52,037 nucleotides of DNA from positions 2,171,109-2,223,145 of the forward strand of contig NZ_MKEK01000001.1 of assembly GCF_001752395.1 (NCBI RefSeq), in the 5' to 3' direction. Each line of letters opens with the position of its first letter. Positions within the stretch are counted from its first letter, which is position 1. The notes below the pieces were generated by a model. The model searched no databases and was not told the origin of the DNA. It saw nothing but the letters and a program-made list of their open reading frames with translations. Origin of the DNA: Rheinheimera salexigens (GTDB lineage: Bacteria > Pseudomonadota > Gammaproteobacteria > Enterobacterales > Alteromonadaceae). The translations under genes were made by a program, and so were the position numbers. This document shows positions 16,005-26,865 of this stretch, piece after piece.

Positions 16005-17466
16005 CAGTTTTTTTTACCTCTGCAAAAAGTGCCAGTGTGATTTTACGGGCTTGCGCATGATCAACTATTGGCGCTGCATAGCTTTTAATATCGCTAATTG
16101 CTGTGCTTAATTGAGTGTTTTTATGCGGCCAATGGATCGCTTTTGCATCAAGACTGGCTAGTTCAGGTACATATAAACGGATGAAATCACCTTTTGGATC
16201 AAATCTTTCACTTTGGGTAATAGGATTAAAGATCCTAAAATAAGGCACAGCGTCGGTTCCGGTTGAAGCCGCCCATTGCCACCCTCCATTATTAGCTGAG
16301 AAATCGCCATCTATCAGCTTCGACATAAAATAGCGCTCACCTAAGCGCCAATCTAGCTGTAAATCTTTTACTAAAAAACTGGCCGTTATCATGCGCAACC
16401 GGTTGTGCATCCAGCCGGTTTGATTTAACTGCCGCATGGCAGCATCTACTAGCGGATAACCAGTATTGCCGCTACACCAAGCATTAAATAATGTTTGGTC
16501 TTGTGACCAGCGAATATTATCAGTCTCGGTTTGAAATGCGTGGTGTTTAATTAAATCAGGGTAGGCAACTAAGATATGTTTATAAAACTCTCGCCAAATT
16601 AGCTCTGACAGCCAGACTTCGGCACCCGTTTTGGCTAACGACCATGTGTCATTAGCTTCTAATTGTAATCTAGCAACACATTGACCGGCAGAAATAGCAC
16701 CAATAGCTAAATAAGCCGCTAATTTCGATGTTGCCGAAATCGCGGGGAAGTCGCGCTTTTTTTCATAGTCAGCTACTTTATGCTGACAAAAATCGCGTAA
16801 CTGGTCAATAATTTCATTTTGTTCAACCGGCCATTTTATAGAGCTATTATCGCCATTTTGCATGGTACTATAAGCCGTTAAATGCAAATCTACTAATTGG
16901 CCATTGGCGACATTTAGAGTTTTAGGCTTAGGTAAACACTGCACTCCTTGCTCTGCTAATCGACTTAACCAGTTGCGCTTAAAGGGCGTAAATACCTTGT
17001 ACATAGTCTGTTGCTGGGTACAAATACTGCCCGGAGGCATAATACATTGGCTATCAAAGCTAATAAGTTCATTGCCAGCACTTTCTAGGCATGCAGTTAC
17101 TTTATGATCGCGTAATCGTTCATCTAATTCATAATCTGTTTGCACAAACACTTTTATTTTGTAGTGTTGCTGTACCTGCGCAAACACATCACAAGTGGCA
17201 GCATAATCAGTACCTTCAAGTGTATGCAGTACAATATTAAGCTGGGCTAATTCCTGTTTTAAACACACCACACGACGCCGAATAAAGTCTTGCTTTATCG
17301 CCGCCATATTATGCTGCTGCCACGTGTCGGGGGTAGCAATAAACAAACCAACGACAGCAGCATTACGCTGCTGGGCATCAGCAATAGCGCTACACAACAC
17401 TTTATTATCATATAGCCGCAAATCATTTCTAAACCAAATAATATTCAGGTTATTTATCGCTTTCAT
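15982..17466 (-). CDS. phrB: Deoxyribodipyrimidine photolyase (class I)
   Basis: A 494-residue CPD photolyase that repairs UV pyrimidine dimers with blue light. The N-terminal antenna domain begins IIWFRNDLRLYDNKVL. The C-terminal FAD domain carries WLSELIWREFYKHIL, NTGYPLVDAAMRQLNQTGWMHNRLRM and DGDFSANNGGWQWAASTGTD, including the Asn and Trp typical of active photolyases. The YFRIFNP ending matches E. coli Phr. As in E. coli, it is preceded directly by a ybgA-type gene (one-base gap). Confidence 0.96.
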   Translation of the reverse strand: MKAINNLNIIWFRNDLRLYDNKVLCSAIADAQQRNAAVVGLFIATPDTWQQHNMAAIKQDFIRRRVVCLKQELAQLNIVLHTLEGTDYAATCDVFAQVQQHYKIKVFVQTDYELDERLRDHKVTACLESAGNELISFDSQCIMPPGSICTQQQTMYKVFTPFKRNWLSRLAEQGVQCLPKPKTLNVANGQLVDLHLTAYSTMQNGDNSSIKWPVEQNEIIDQLRDFCQHKVADYEKKRDFPAISATSKLAAYLAIGAISAGQCVARLQLEANDTWSLAKTGAEVWLSELIWREFYKHILVAYPDLIKHHAFQTETDNIRWSQDQTLFNAWCSGNTGYPLVDAAMRQLNQTGWMHNRLRMITASFLVKDLQLDWRLGERYFMSKLIDGDFSANNGGWQWAASTGTDAVPYFRIFNPITQSERFDPKGDFIRLYVPELASLDAKAIHWPHKNTQLSTAISDIKSYAAPIVDHAQARKITLALFAEVKKTDESTSKD

Positions 17467-17467
17467 C

Positions 17468-18409
17468 TTAAGCTCTTAAGCCTAAGCTTTCTGGATAAGG
17501 ATCAAAATAGCATTGTTCTGATAAGTATTGGTTTGGGTGTAAACTTAAATGGTGTTTAAATAATGTTAGCGGCGCCACCAGCGGCAAATAACCTAAACGA
17601 TATTTATTTATGGTTTCGGATAATTCCTGTTTAGCTTGCGCGTTAAGTGAATTTTTTAAAAAACCCTGTAAATGCTGTAATACATTGGTATGATTTTTCC
17701 GTGTGGCAATAACTTTTAACGCGTTCATAAAGTCTGTTAAATAACGTAGTTGCAGTTTTTCAGCTGAAAACAGTTTGGCTTGAGCCACTAATCGGCCTAA
17801 TTCACGATAGGCGACTGGATGATGAGCTAAAACTAAAAACTTATACCGACTATGAAATTTAACTAACTTGCCAATAGTAAAACCCTCTCGCATGCTTTGC
17901 TGATAATCATGACAAGCAAACAGCCGACAAATAAAGTTTTCTCTTAGCGCGTCATCAAACAGCCGACCATCCTCTTCAACTGGTAACCAAGGGTAACGCT
18001 GCATAAGTGCTCGGGTATAAATTCCCACTCCAATCTTACCAAGCTGGTGTCCATTAGCGTCAAACAAACGAACCCGCTCCATGCCACAACTGGGTGATTT
18101 AGCGCAAACAATGTAACCACTTAGATTACTCAGTTGTGGTAACTTTTTATCAATAAACGTTTGCATCTGTTCGGTGTGATCAATACTGGGGTCTTTACTA
18201 CGCACTAAGTGTACTTGTTCTTGCTGATCTAATTGCAATCTAATAGCCGGACGTGGGATCGGCATACCAATAGCCACTTCTGGACATACAGGAATATAGT
18301 CAACATGATCGGATAACACACTAGTACAAAAACCCGAGGCTTTATGTCCACCATCAAAACGGACTTTATCGCCTAATACACAAGCACTTATACCTACTTT
18401 AATTGTCAT
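17468..18409 (-). CDS. YbgA-type DUF523-DUF1722 protein
   Basis: A 313-residue two-domain protein. DUF523 (about 1-150) has conserved cysteines in ISACVLGDKVRFDGGHK, PVCPEV and CAKSPSCGMERV. DUF1722 (about 185-300) contains LVKFHSRYKFLVLAHHP and YLPLVAPLTLFKHHL. E. coli YbgA has only the DUF1722 part and is next to phr; fusion to DUF523 is common elsewhere. DUF523 has been linked to thiouracil desulfuration in some bacteria. AAAGGGAA precedes the ATG. It is the first gene of the operon. Confidence 0.9.
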   Translation of the reverse strand: MTIKVGISACVLGDKVRFDGGHKASGFCTSVLSDHVDYIPVCPEVAIGMPIPRPAIRLQLDQQEQVHLVRSKDPSIDHTEQMQTFIDKKLPQLSNLSGYIVCAKSPSCGMERVRLFDANGHQLGKIGVGIYTRALMQRYPWLPVEEDGRLFDDALRENFICRLFACHDYQQSMREGFTIGKLVKFHSRYKFLVLAHHPVAYRELGRLVAQAKLFSAEKLQLRYLTDFMNALKVIATRKNHTNVLQHLQGFLKNSLNAQAKQELSETINKYRLGYLPLVAPLTLFKHHLSLHPNQYLSEQCYFDPYPESLGLRA

Positions 18410-18435
18410 ATCATTCCCTTTACTTACACCTTAAC

Positions 18436-18465
18436 TATATATCTCTATAGGTAAATTTTGGATCA
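18436..18465 (-). promoter_or_regulatory. Candidate ECF (RpoE-ChrR type) promoter for the ybgA-phrB-cfa operon
   Basis: On the minus strand TGATCC (18460-18465) is followed after 18 bases by TATATA (18436-18441), about 27 bases before the ybgA-type start. TGATCC is the -35 motif recognised by the singlet-oxygen sigma factor RpoE of Rhodobacter and its relatives, whose regulons include phr and cfa genes. The -10 match is loose, and no sigma/anti-sigma pair lies in the window. Confidence 0.4.
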
Positions 18466-18573
18466 GTTTTTTATACAAATCATTCTTATAACTCCTATGT
18501 TACTGCTAATGATAGGCTAAAAATTTGCGGTTAAACTTTTCATACCAATATCAGTGCTGTATTTTCAGCAAAA

Positions 18574-18607
18574 AAAACGGCAGCATGGTTAACCAAGCTG
18601 CCGTTTT
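18574..18607 (-). terminator. ihfA terminator
   Basis: An 11-bp perfect stem (AAAACGGCAGC / GCTGCCGTTTT) with a 12-base loop continues on the minus strand into a run of seven T residues. It ends the pheS-pheT-ihfA transcript 23 bases beyond the ihfA stop. Confidence 0.9.
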
Positions 18608-18630
18608 ATAATGTTTTTAATAAAAAAGTG

Positions 18631-18927
18631 TTACTTTTTACTCGTACCGAGCTCAACACGAGATTTTAATTTTTGTCCTGGTCGGAAAGTCACCACACAA
18701 CGAGCAGAGATAGGTATATCTTCGCCTGTTTTAGGATTACGTCCCGGTCGCTCATTTTTGACTCGAAGGTCAAAGTTACCAAAGCCCGATAACTTAACCT
18801 GATCGCCAGACTCTAGAGCCAGACGGATCTCTTCAAAAAAAGCTTCTACTATAAGCTTAGCGTCACGTTTACTAACACCAAACTTTGTGAATAATCGTTC
18901 TGATAAATCGGCTTTGGTAAGCGCCAT
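18631..18927 (-). CDS. ihfA: Integration host factor alpha subunit
   Basis: This 98-residue DNA-bending protein of the HU/IHF family pairs with IhfB. It shows the conserved [13 protein letters not shown] start, [11 protein letters not shown], and the minor-groove arm [22 protein letters not shown]. The length is normal. It lies two bases after pheT, the usual pheST-ihfA arrangement. Confidence 0.98.
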   Translation of the reverse strand: MALTKADLSERLFTKFGVSKRDAKLIVEAFFEEIRLALESGDQVKLSGFGNFDLRVKNERPGRNPKTGEDIPISARCVVTFRPGQKLKSRVELGTSKK

Positions 18928-18929
18928 TC

Positions 18930-21317
18930 TTAGTCCCTCAACGTTGCGTTGAACTCTTCACCAAGCGCACTAACTACTTGATTAACCAACTGTTGGATAT
19001 CTTTATCCTCCAGGGTGCGCGCTAAATCTTGTAACGTAATAGCGATAGCTAGTGACTTCTCACCTTCAGCCACACCACTACCCGTGTATACGTCAAATAA
19101 TTTTAGGTCAACTAATTGATTTCCGCCAACTTTTTTTATAGTAGCAGCAATATCAGCAAAACGCACTTCAGATTTAACCACTATCGCTAAATCTCGACGA
19201 TTCGCAGGGTATTTTGATAACTCTTGGGCTTGCACGATTTTACGTGAACCTAAAGCGACCATATCTAGTTCAAATAAATAGGCTTTTCCTTTAACACCTA
19301 GTTTACGCTCTAGTTCAGGATGCAAAGCACCTAATTGCCCTACTAGCGTATCACCACGATAAATCGAGGCAGTTTGGCCAGGATGTAAAGCGCTATGCTC
19401 ACCACTGACAAAACGGAATTCACCTGCGGCTGAGGTCATAGCTAGTAAAGCTTCAACATCAGCTTTAACGTCATAAAAATCTGCAGCACGTTGCTCAATA
19501 GACCAATGCTCATCATTTAATGAACCAACAATAACGCCACCTAATACTTCAGTTTGCTGTACACCACCTTCTGCAGCAGCGTCTGGAACAAACTTAAGCC
19601 CGTACTCGAACAAGCGGATCCGGCTTTGCTGACGGTTTTGGTTATACAACACGGTTTGTAATAAACCTGGCCATAAATTTAAGCGCATTGCCGACATATC
19701 AGCTGAAATTGGATTCGGTAGCACTAAAGCGGCTTGCTCAGGAAACAAACGTTGCTGTATTTTTGGATCAACAAAACTATAAGTAATGGCTTCTTGATAA
19801 CCGCGATCTACCAATAAACTGCGTAAGCGACTAATACTTAATTCAGCTTCATTAAAGCGACGCATTTTTAATGCCGCTTGTGGCGCTACATTAGGAATGT
19901 TGTTATAACCATATACTCGAGCAACTTCTTCAATTAAGTCTTCGGCAATTTTAAGGTCAAAGCGATAACCAGGTACTTGTACTTGCCAGCCCTGCTCGGT
20001 TTCAGCAACCCCTAAACCTAATCGATTAAAAATAGCTGTAACGTCAGTTCTGTCAAGGCTAATACCTAAAATACGCCGCAGTTTAGCTTCAGTAAGATCT
20101 ATTGGTTTACGGTTTGGCAATTGAGCTTGTGCAACTGCTTCTGTTACTGGCCCAGCTTCACCACCACAAATTTGTAGCAATAATTCTGTGGCACGCTCAA
20201 TAGCAATGTGCTGTAACTCTGGATCAACACCGCGTTCATAACGATGCGAAGCGTCGGTATGCAAACCATATTGTCTCGCTTTACCAGCAATGGCTAACGG
20301 CGCAAAAAATGCACTTTCTAAAAAGATATGTTTAGTTTGGCCGGTGACACCACTGTGTAAACCACCAAAAATACCGGCCATAGCTAATGCTTTTTGGCTA
20401 TCGGCAATAACTAAAGTATTGGTTTGCAGTTCAACTTCTGACTCATCCAATAACACAATCTTTTCGTTGGCATTAGCCATGCGAACATTAATATCACCCT
20501 CAATATTATCAAGGTCAAAGGCATGCATTGGCTGGCCTAATTCTAATAATACATAGTTAGTAATATCCACTACCGCATCAATACTACGAATGCCACAACG
20601 GCGTAATTTTTCTACCAACCACAGCGGGCTGGCAACGTTGACATTTACATTACGAACTACACGACCTAAATAACGTGGGCAAGCTTCAGCTGCAGTGAGC
20701 TGGATCGCTTTAGTGTCATCAATCGTTGCTGCTATCGTTGCCCATCTAGGTTCTGTAACCGCCATTTTATTCAGTACAGATACTTCTCGGGCTAAGCCTC
20801 TAATACCCAAACAATCTGCGCGATTGGGTGTTAAATCGACTTCAATAGTTTTATCGTTTAGCTGCAAATAATCACGAATATCCTGACCAAGCGGTGCATC
20901 TTGCGGCAGTTCTAAAATACCGTCAAAATCATCATTAATACCTAGCTCAGAAAAAGAACACAACATACCATGTGATGGCTGACCACGAAGCTTAGCTTTT
21001 TTAATTACAAAGTCACCTGGCAATACCGCACCCATGGTAGCAACAGCCACCTTTAACCCTAAACGGCAATTTTTTGCGCCACAAACAATATCTAGCAGTT
21101 CATCAGTACCAATATTAACTTGGGTAACTTGTAACTTGTCTGCATCAGGATGTGGGCCGCAAGCCACTACTTCACCCACCACAACACCACTAAAATTTCC
21201 AGCTACTGGTTCTATGCCATCCACTTCTAAGCCAGCCATAGATAACTGTTCAGATAAGGTATCGGTATCAATAGCTGGATTAACCCATTCGCGTAACCAG
21301 GCTTCACTGAATTTCAT
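18930..21317 (-). CDS. pheT: Phenylalanyl-tRNA synthetase beta chain
   Basis: The 795-residue beta subunit forms an alpha2-beta2 enzyme with PheS that charges tRNA-Phe. Visible domains are the EMAP-type OB fold (about 39-150, with [18 protein letters not shown]), the B3/B4 editing region (about 210-390, including [13 protein letters not shown] and a [13 protein letters not shown] motif), B5 (about 400-475), a catalytic-like domain, and the C-terminal anticodon-binding domain ([14 protein letters not shown] onward). The length equals E. coli PheT. It follows pheS after 15 bases. Confidence 0.98.
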   Translation of the reverse strand: MKFSEAWLREWVNPAIDTDTLSEQLSMAGLEVDGIEPVAGNFSGVVVGEVVACGPHPDADKLQVTQVNIGTDELLDIVCGAKNCRLGLKVAVATMGAVLPGDFVIKKAKLRGQPSHGMLCSFSELGINDDFDGILELPQDAPLGQDIRDYLQLNDKTIEVDLTPNRADCLGIRGLAREVSVLNKMAVTEPRWATIAATIDDTKAIQLTAAEACPRYLGRVVRNVNVNVASPLWLVEKLRRCGIRSIDAVVDITNYVLLELGQPMHAFDLDNIEGDINVRMANANEKIVLLDESEVELQTNTLVIADSQKALAMAGIFGGLHSGVTGQTKHIFLESAFFAPLAIAGKARQYGLHTDASHRYERGVDPELQHIAIERATELLLQICGGEAGPVTEAVAQAQLPNRKPIDLTEAKLRRILGISLDRTDVTAIFNRLGLGVAETEQGWQVQVPGYRFDLKIAEDLIEEVARVYGYNNIPNVAPQAALKMRRFNEAELSISRLRSLLVDRGYQEAITYSFVDPKIQQRLFPEQAALVLPNPISADMSAMRLNLWPGLLQTVLYNQNRQQSRIRLFEYGLKFVPDAAAEGGVQQTEVLGGVIVGSLNDEHWSIEQRAADFYDVKADVEALLAMTSAAGEFRFVSGEHSALHPGQTASIYRGDTLVGQLGALHPELERKLGVKGKAYLFELDMVALGSRKIVQAQELSKYPANRRDLAIVVKSEVRFADIAATIKKVGGNQLVDLKLFDVYTGSGVAEGEKSLAIAITLQDLARTLEDKDIQQLVNQVVSALGEEFNATLRD

Positions 21318-21332
21318 TTATACTCGCTCCAC

Positions 21333-22313
<981 letters not shown>

Positions 22314-22360
22314 TTATATCCTCAGAGCAGCGAGAGTGTGTAATTAGTATAAAACCGCCA

Positions 22361-22366
22361 ATTATA
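22361..22366 (-). promoter_or_regulatory. -10 element upstream of pheS
   Basis: The minus strand carries a perfect TATAAT about 48 bases before the pheS start. A convincing -35 is not visible at the normal spacing. Confidence 0.45.
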
Positions 22367-22423
22367 CACCAGAATAGTCGCTAAGCGCAGGTTTTAGCAG
22401 CATATTCTAGCCTAATTGGCCGA

Positions 22424-23119
22424 TTAGCTTAAAATTTCTTTAATAAAGGGGATGGTGAGCTTGCGCTGATGCACCAAGGTTGCTTTATCTAGCTTATCGA
22501 GAATCGAGACTAACCCTCGGATATCTCGACTTTGATGGTTTAGTAAATAGCGCGATACCTCAGCCGGTAACTCGATGCCACGTAAACGCGCTTTTTGTTG
22601 TAATAGTTTTTGTTTATCATCATCAGTCAGCAATCTTAATTGAAAACTAGTACAGGCCTGTAATCTAGAGACTAAATCGGCTAAATTAATACCCAATTGC
22701 TGCGGCGGAACATTACCGACAATAATCAAAGCTTTGCTTTGCTCAACTAAGCGATTATATAAGTCAAAAATCGCAGTTTGCCAGTTCATATCACCGGCAA
22801 TAGCCTGAATATTATCTAAACAAACTAGATCTAATTGCTCTAAATCATCTAATAAGCGCGGGCTTAACGACCGGTAATCTTCTAATGCCAGTAATTGACT
22901 AGTTAAGCCCTGCTCTTGTGCCTGAACACAAGCGGCATACAATAAATGCGACTTACCACTGCCACTGGCGCCAAACAAGTAAACGGGTGGCTGTGCTGTT
23001 GCCTGTTGTAAATAACGTTTTAAAAACACCACTGCCGCAGTTTGTTCCGCGGCATAAAAGCTGTCTAAGGTTTCATCGTCTGGCAAAGTGACTGCCAACG
23101 TGTATTGTAACGGCGGCAT
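22424..23119 (-). CDS. hda: DnaA regulatory inactivator Hda
   Basis: A 231-residue AAA+ protein related to the DnaA ATPase domain. With the DNA-loaded sliding clamp, Hda stimulates ATP hydrolysis on DnaA and prevents over-initiation. Visible are the Walker A motif (LFGASGSGKSHLLYA), the Walker B region (LDLVCLDNIQAI) and a sensor segment near LADLVSRLQAC. The canonical clamp-binding peptide is not obvious at the N-terminus, which reads MPPLQYTLAV. ATG 23119 overlaps the preceding stop by one base (TGATG), implying coupled translation. Confidence 0.93.
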   Translation of the reverse strand: MPPLQYTLAVTLPDDETLDSFYAAEQTAAVVFLKRYLQQATAQPPVYLFGASGSGKSHLLYAACVQAQEQGLTSQLLALEDYRSLSPRLLDDLEQLDLVCLDNIQAIAGDMNWQTAIFDLYNRLVEQSKALIIVGNVPPQQLGINLADLVSRLQACTSFQLRLLTDDDKQKLLQQKARLRGIELPAEVSRYLLNHQSRDIRGLVSILDKLDKATLVHQRKLTIPFIKEILS

Positions 23120-24192
23120 CAATGGCGTAAGTATCTAAAGGTTGCTAACGCAGGCATTGTCCCGCTATCAAGAGCCGATGGTACAAATTGATTTGGCTGC
23201 AATTTAAATTGCTTATTAAACTGTAGTGCTTTTAATAATCCGTCACCTGCAATAGCAGTTTGTAGGCTATAGCTTGCCTTATCTTGGCTATAACTTGCGA
23301 CTGTCACTTGCGATACGCCTACCAGTTGTTGTAATAATTGTTGCACGATAACTAAATCAGTCAACGACGAGACCGCTTCAACATCAATAAGCACGGTATT
23401 AACCGACTGCTGGGATAGTACGCTAGCATATTGAGCCGCCAGTTGTTGCGCGAGCTTAATCGCAAAGCCATGCATTAATGCAGCTTCATCATCTGCTATA
23501 ACCTGTTCACGAATAACTCGACCGTTATCTTGACGTTGCCAAGTTAAGCGCCATTGTTGCTTATTATTGTTTGAGTCACGATTAGCACTAGCTTTATCTA
23601 TGGTGGCGGCAATGATCACATCTGCATTATAGCGGTTACTGGCTTGATTTATTTGTTGCCAGAATCCAGCCCAAACATCAGATTCCGAAATTGTGACTAA
23701 ATCATCCATATCATAAAGAGGTAACATTAATGGTAGAGCCGCTTGGTTAAAAGCCTGCTTTAAATTACTCACAAGATCATGATTCGCATCACGAATAAAT
23801 TCCCGCTCAGCCCCATCTTGCTGGACTAACCAAATTAACGTATCTGGACGTAACTCACCCCAAACCGCAATATTATTTTGCTGTAATAACTTATTGACAC
23901 GAGCAGGGTCTAATAATACCCGGGTGATATTTTCGCCATTTTGGCGCACCGCAGTAAACTGTTTAATATACGCTGAGACTTGACCTAATTCTGCTTTAAT
24001 GGCCGGCTGCTGAGCAATATCGGCTTGGCCACTAACCCGGATTAACACTTGTTCAAGCGCCAATTGTTGCCAATTATCTGCAGCTGAAGCGACCTCTGCC
24101 TGATATAGGTTTTTTACTTCAGCAGCATTTACAGCAACATTAAAACCACAGAGTAATAAAATTAACAGTCGCCACTGCATGCTCTTTTTCAT
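23119..24192 (-). CDS. DUF2066 domain protein, exported
   Basis: A 357-residue protein with a cleavable signal peptide (MKKSMQWRLLILLLCGFNVAVNA) and the DUF2066 pattern (VLIRVSGQADIA near 48-59, VNKLLQQNNIAVWGELRPDTLIWLV near 113-135). The family is widespread next to hda in gammaproteobacteria and has no known role. It should be periplasmic. It lies in a marC-DUF2066-hda message with overlaps of 1 and gaps of 24 bases. Confidence 0.88.
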   Translation of the reverse strand: MKKSMQWRLLILLLCGFNVAVNAAEVKNLYQAEVASAADNWQQLALEQVLIRVSGQADIAQQPAIKAELGQVSAYIKQFTAVRQNGENITRVLLDPARVNKLLQQNNIAVWGELRPDTLIWLVQQDGAEREFIRDANHDLVSNLKQAFNQAALPLMLPLYDMDDLVTISESDVWAGFWQQINQASNRYNADVIIAATIDKASANRDSNNNKQQWRLTWQRQDNGRVIREQVIADDEAALMHGFAIKLAQQLAAQYASVLSQQSVNTVLIDVEAVSSLTDLVIVQQLLQQLVGVSQVTVASYSQDKASYSLQTAIAGDGLLKALQFNKQFKLQPNQFVPSALDSGTMPALATFRYLRH

Positions 24193-24216
24193 TGTTTTTA
24201 CCCTTCGCTAGCCAGT

Positions 24217-24849
24217 TTATGCTAATACTGGGAAAATCCCCTTAAGACCGACACTGATAAACTCAATGGCGATCGCAGCTAATATCAGCCCCATCACGCG
24301 AGTAATAACATTCATACCGGTTTGGCCTAATCGAACCGCAATTTTAGCAGCCAAGCGCATTAACAGCCATAGAATTAAGCCAATTAGACATAACTGAGCA
24401 GACATAATGGCATAGTGAATAATGCCTTCACTACGGTTGGCATATAAAATAGTGGTACTAATAGCACCAGGCCCGGCCAGCATTGGCATAGCTAAGGGAA
24501 CTGTCGCTATTGATTTCCGTTGCGTTGCTTCTACTCGCTCTTCATTAGTATTTTTAGCATCACTACTTTGGCCATAAAGCATTGAGATAGCCATTAATAG
24601 AATTAAAATACCACCGCCTACCCGGAAAGAGTTAACCGATATGCCAAAGAAACTTAAAATCACCTCACCAAAAAACAAAGTAATTAGTAATATAATGGTC
24701 GCGGCTTTAGCAGCACTAGCCGCCGTAACTTTGCGGTCATGTTTAGTATCATTTTGGGTTAATGATAAATAAAGAGGCAAAGCCCCCAATGGGTTCATTA
24801 CGGCAAAAATACCGATAAATATTTTCAAATAATCTTGTAACTCAAGCAT
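24217..24849 (-). CDS. MarC family inner-membrane protein
   Basis: The 210-residue protein has six predicted membrane helices and the MarC/YchE/YhgN signature FAVMNPLGALPLYLSLTQ near the N-terminus, repeated in altered form as PLAMPMLAGPGAISTTIL after the central loop. MarC was once linked to multiple antibiotic resistance in E. coli, but that link was later withdrawn, so transport function is unproven. AGGAG precedes the ATG. It is first in the transcript leading to hda. Confidence 0.9.
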   Translation of the reverse strand: MLELQDYLKIFIGIFAVMNPLGALPLYLSLTQNDTKHDRKVTAASAAKAATIILLITLFFGEVILSFFGISVNSFRVGGGILILLMAISMLYGQSSDAKNTNEERVEATQRKSIATVPLAMPMLAGPGAISTTILYANRSEGIIHYAIMSAQLCLIGLILWLLMRLAAKIAVRLGQTGMNVITRVMGLILAAIAIEFISVGLKGIFPVLA

Positions 24850-24938
24850 AGTTACTCCTTAACACCCTATCGATCCCTGTTAGCGGTTAGCAGACAGAAC
24901 ACTTTTTATTAACCCATAAACATTAGTACTAAAAACAA

Positions 24939-24956
24939 AGCCACCTAACGGTGGCT
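24939..24956 (-). terminator. purC terminator
   Basis: On the minus strand AGCCACC, a four-base loop and GGTGGCT are followed by TTGTTTTT. It lies just beyond the purC stop and ends the dapA-bamC-purC transcript. Confidence 0.85.
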
Positions 24957-24974
24957 CTGTATAATCGAATTTAC

Positions 24975-25691
24975 TTAATCTAAATTAACACCCAAACGTT
25001 GAGCGACTTCTTCATAAGCTTCGACTACGCCACCTAAACCTTGTCGAAAACGGTCTTTATCTAATTTTTTCCGGGTCTCTTTATCCCATAACCGACAACC
25101 ATCTGGAGAGAACTCGTCACCTAACACTACTGCACCATTAAATATGCCAAATTCAAGTTTAAAATCAACTAACAACATACCTGCTGCATCAAATAATGCT
25201 AATAATACTTGATTAGCTTTTAAGGTTAATTGTTTCATGGTAGCTAACTGTTCTTCCGTTGCCCAACCAAACGAAACCGCTAATGACTCATTGACCATAG
25301 GATCATGTAAAGCATCATTTTTTAAAAACAATTCAAAGGTAGCTGGCGTTAAGTGCTCGCCTTCGGTTACGCCTAAACGACGTACTAAAGAGCCGGCTGC
25401 ATAATTTCGCACTACACATTCAACTGGGATCATATCCAGTTTCTTAACCACAACTTCATCGTCACTCAGTAATTGCTCAACTTGAGTTGGAATTCCTGCA
25501 GCTTCAAGTTTTTGCATAATAAAATAGTTAAATTTATTATTTATCATGCCTTTGCGATCTAACTGTTCAATGCGTTCACCATCAAAAGCAGAGGTGTCAT
25601 TACGAAAGTGTAAAATTAATAAGTTTTCAGCAGTGGTGTTATACACTGTTTTAGCCTTACCACGGTATAACTCGGTTGTCTTCTGAACCAT
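24975..25691 (-). CDS. purC: SAICAR synthetase
   Basis: Phosphoribosylaminoimidazole-succinocarboxamide synthase joins aspartate to CAIR in purine synthesis. The 238-residue protein aligns with E. coli PurC along its whole length: [48 protein letters not shown] and [15 protein letters not shown] use ATG 25691, which has GGAG upstream; an in-frame start eight codons earlier lacks homology. The order dapA-bamC-purC is as in E. coli. Confidence 0.97.
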   Translation of the reverse strand: MVQKTTELYRGKAKTVYNTTAENLLILHFRNDTSAFDGERIEQLDRKGMINNKFNYFIMQKLEAAGIPTQVEQLLSDDEVVVKKLDMIPVECVVRNYAAGSLVRRLGVTEGEHLTPATFELFLKNDALHDPMVNESLAVSFGWATEEQLATMKQLTLKANQVLLALFDAAGMLLVDFKLEFGIFNGAVVLGDEFSPDGCRLWDKETRKKLDKDRFRQGLGGVVEAYEEVAQRLGVNLD

Positions 25692-25781
25692 TCTAACACT
25701 CCAGCCGGGTAGCAAAATTTAAGCCGCAAAGTATAAAGAACTTTACGGGTTATTCAACTGACAATTACAGTCAAAAGCTAT

Positions 25782-26837
25782 TTATAATTCAATTTTTGTC
25801 ATCTGAATTGCTTCAACAAAAGGCTGATGTAAACTCAACATCGTTTCAGGGCTTAGCGCTTCGCCATCTTTATCCCGCAATGTCATCGCAGTGCCCGTAT
25901 TATGTTTAGCTAATACCAATTGGTATTCACCTTCGGTTATTGGCAATATCGGTGCTTTTTTACTATTCCATAACGATGACCAAAAGCTTGGGTTCGCTTT
26001 TTCATAGCGCAAAAAGTAGGTATGTTTAGAACGATCTTTATCCGTAACCGTTAAATTTAACGCTTCAAATAAGATTTCTAATTGTGACCAAGTTACATCT
26101 ATCGTTTGCGGCGTTATTAACACTGCATTTCCAGCTTTATCTAAGCCAGGCTCTAAATTTACATCTGGCACTTTACTACGATTTAACTGGGTGATGATAA
26201 TTTCTTCTTTGCCAATACGATCGATAATACTGTTTAACAAGCTGATTTCTTGGCGATGAGTATCGTTAGCCGATAATTTTGCACTTGGCTTAAAGTATTC
26301 ATGTTCCAGCATTTTTACCGCTAAAGTAGCAGAGCGTCCATGCGGTTTAGGATCTAAAACAACGGTATAGCGTGCTCTATCCACTACGCTAGTACTAGAC
26401 CAAAACCAAAAGCCTTGTTCTTGATAAGCACTTATCCAATCGGTAGTAAAAACTAAATTATTGTCATCTACCGCGGTTAGCGCTACGTTTTGCTCAGCAA
26501 ATTGTTTTTGTAACATTTGTTGTAAAAATGCCACTAAATCACCGGTAACGTCGGTACGGTCAAAGCGAACTTGGGCTTGTTTTTCACCTTCTTCTACCCG
26601 ACTACTGGCAGCTGTGGCGAGAATTAAAGCAGGAGAGCGTTCACTAATAACCGTATCCGTCTGTTTGCTAGCCGGAATATCATATTGTCCTGGCTTTGCG
26701 GGTTGTTGCAAACCGGTTGGTACTTTTAACTCTGCCACAGCAGTGACATTACTGTCCGGTGAAGACTCTGATGCGAACATCGAACAGCCATTTAAAAATA
26801 ACGCTAACACTAAACTACTTTTTGCCAAATAATGCAC
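25782..26837 (-). CDS. bamC: Outer-membrane assembly lipoprotein BamC
   Basis: BamC (NlpB) is an accessory lipoprotein of the BAM complex that inserts beta-barrel proteins. The 351-residue precursor has a lipobox ending at C18 (LFLNGC), a flexible N-terminal segment that in E. coli binds BamD, and two helix-grip domains (about 100-215 and 240-350). The start codon is GTG with AGGAG seven bases upstream. It lies between dapA and purC as in E. coli. Confidence 0.93.
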   Translation of the reverse strand: MHYLAKSSLVLALFLNGCSMFASESSPDSNVTAVAELKVPTGLQQPAKPGQYDIPASKQTDTVISERSPALILATAASSRVEEGEKQAQVRFDRTDVTGDLVAFLQQMLQKQFAEQNVALTAVDDNNLVFTTDWISAYQEQGFWFWSSTSVVDRARYTVVLDPKPHGRSATLAVKMLEHEYFKPSAKLSANDTHRQEISLLNSIIDRIGKEEIIITQLNRSKVPDVNLEPGLDKAGNAVLITPQTIDVTWSQLEILFEALNLTVTDKDRSKHTYFLRYEKANPSFWSSLWNSKKAPILPITEGEYQLVLAKHNTGTAMTLRDKDGEALSPETMLSLHQPFVEAIQMTKIEL

Positions 26838-26865
26838 TTAACTACTCCTGCGTGTTAATAAGGTG

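Noticed and set aside
22314..22423. pheM-type leader peptide and attenuator before pheS
   Set aside because: The leader after the -10 is only about 40 bases, with no Phe-codon run and no terminator hairpin.
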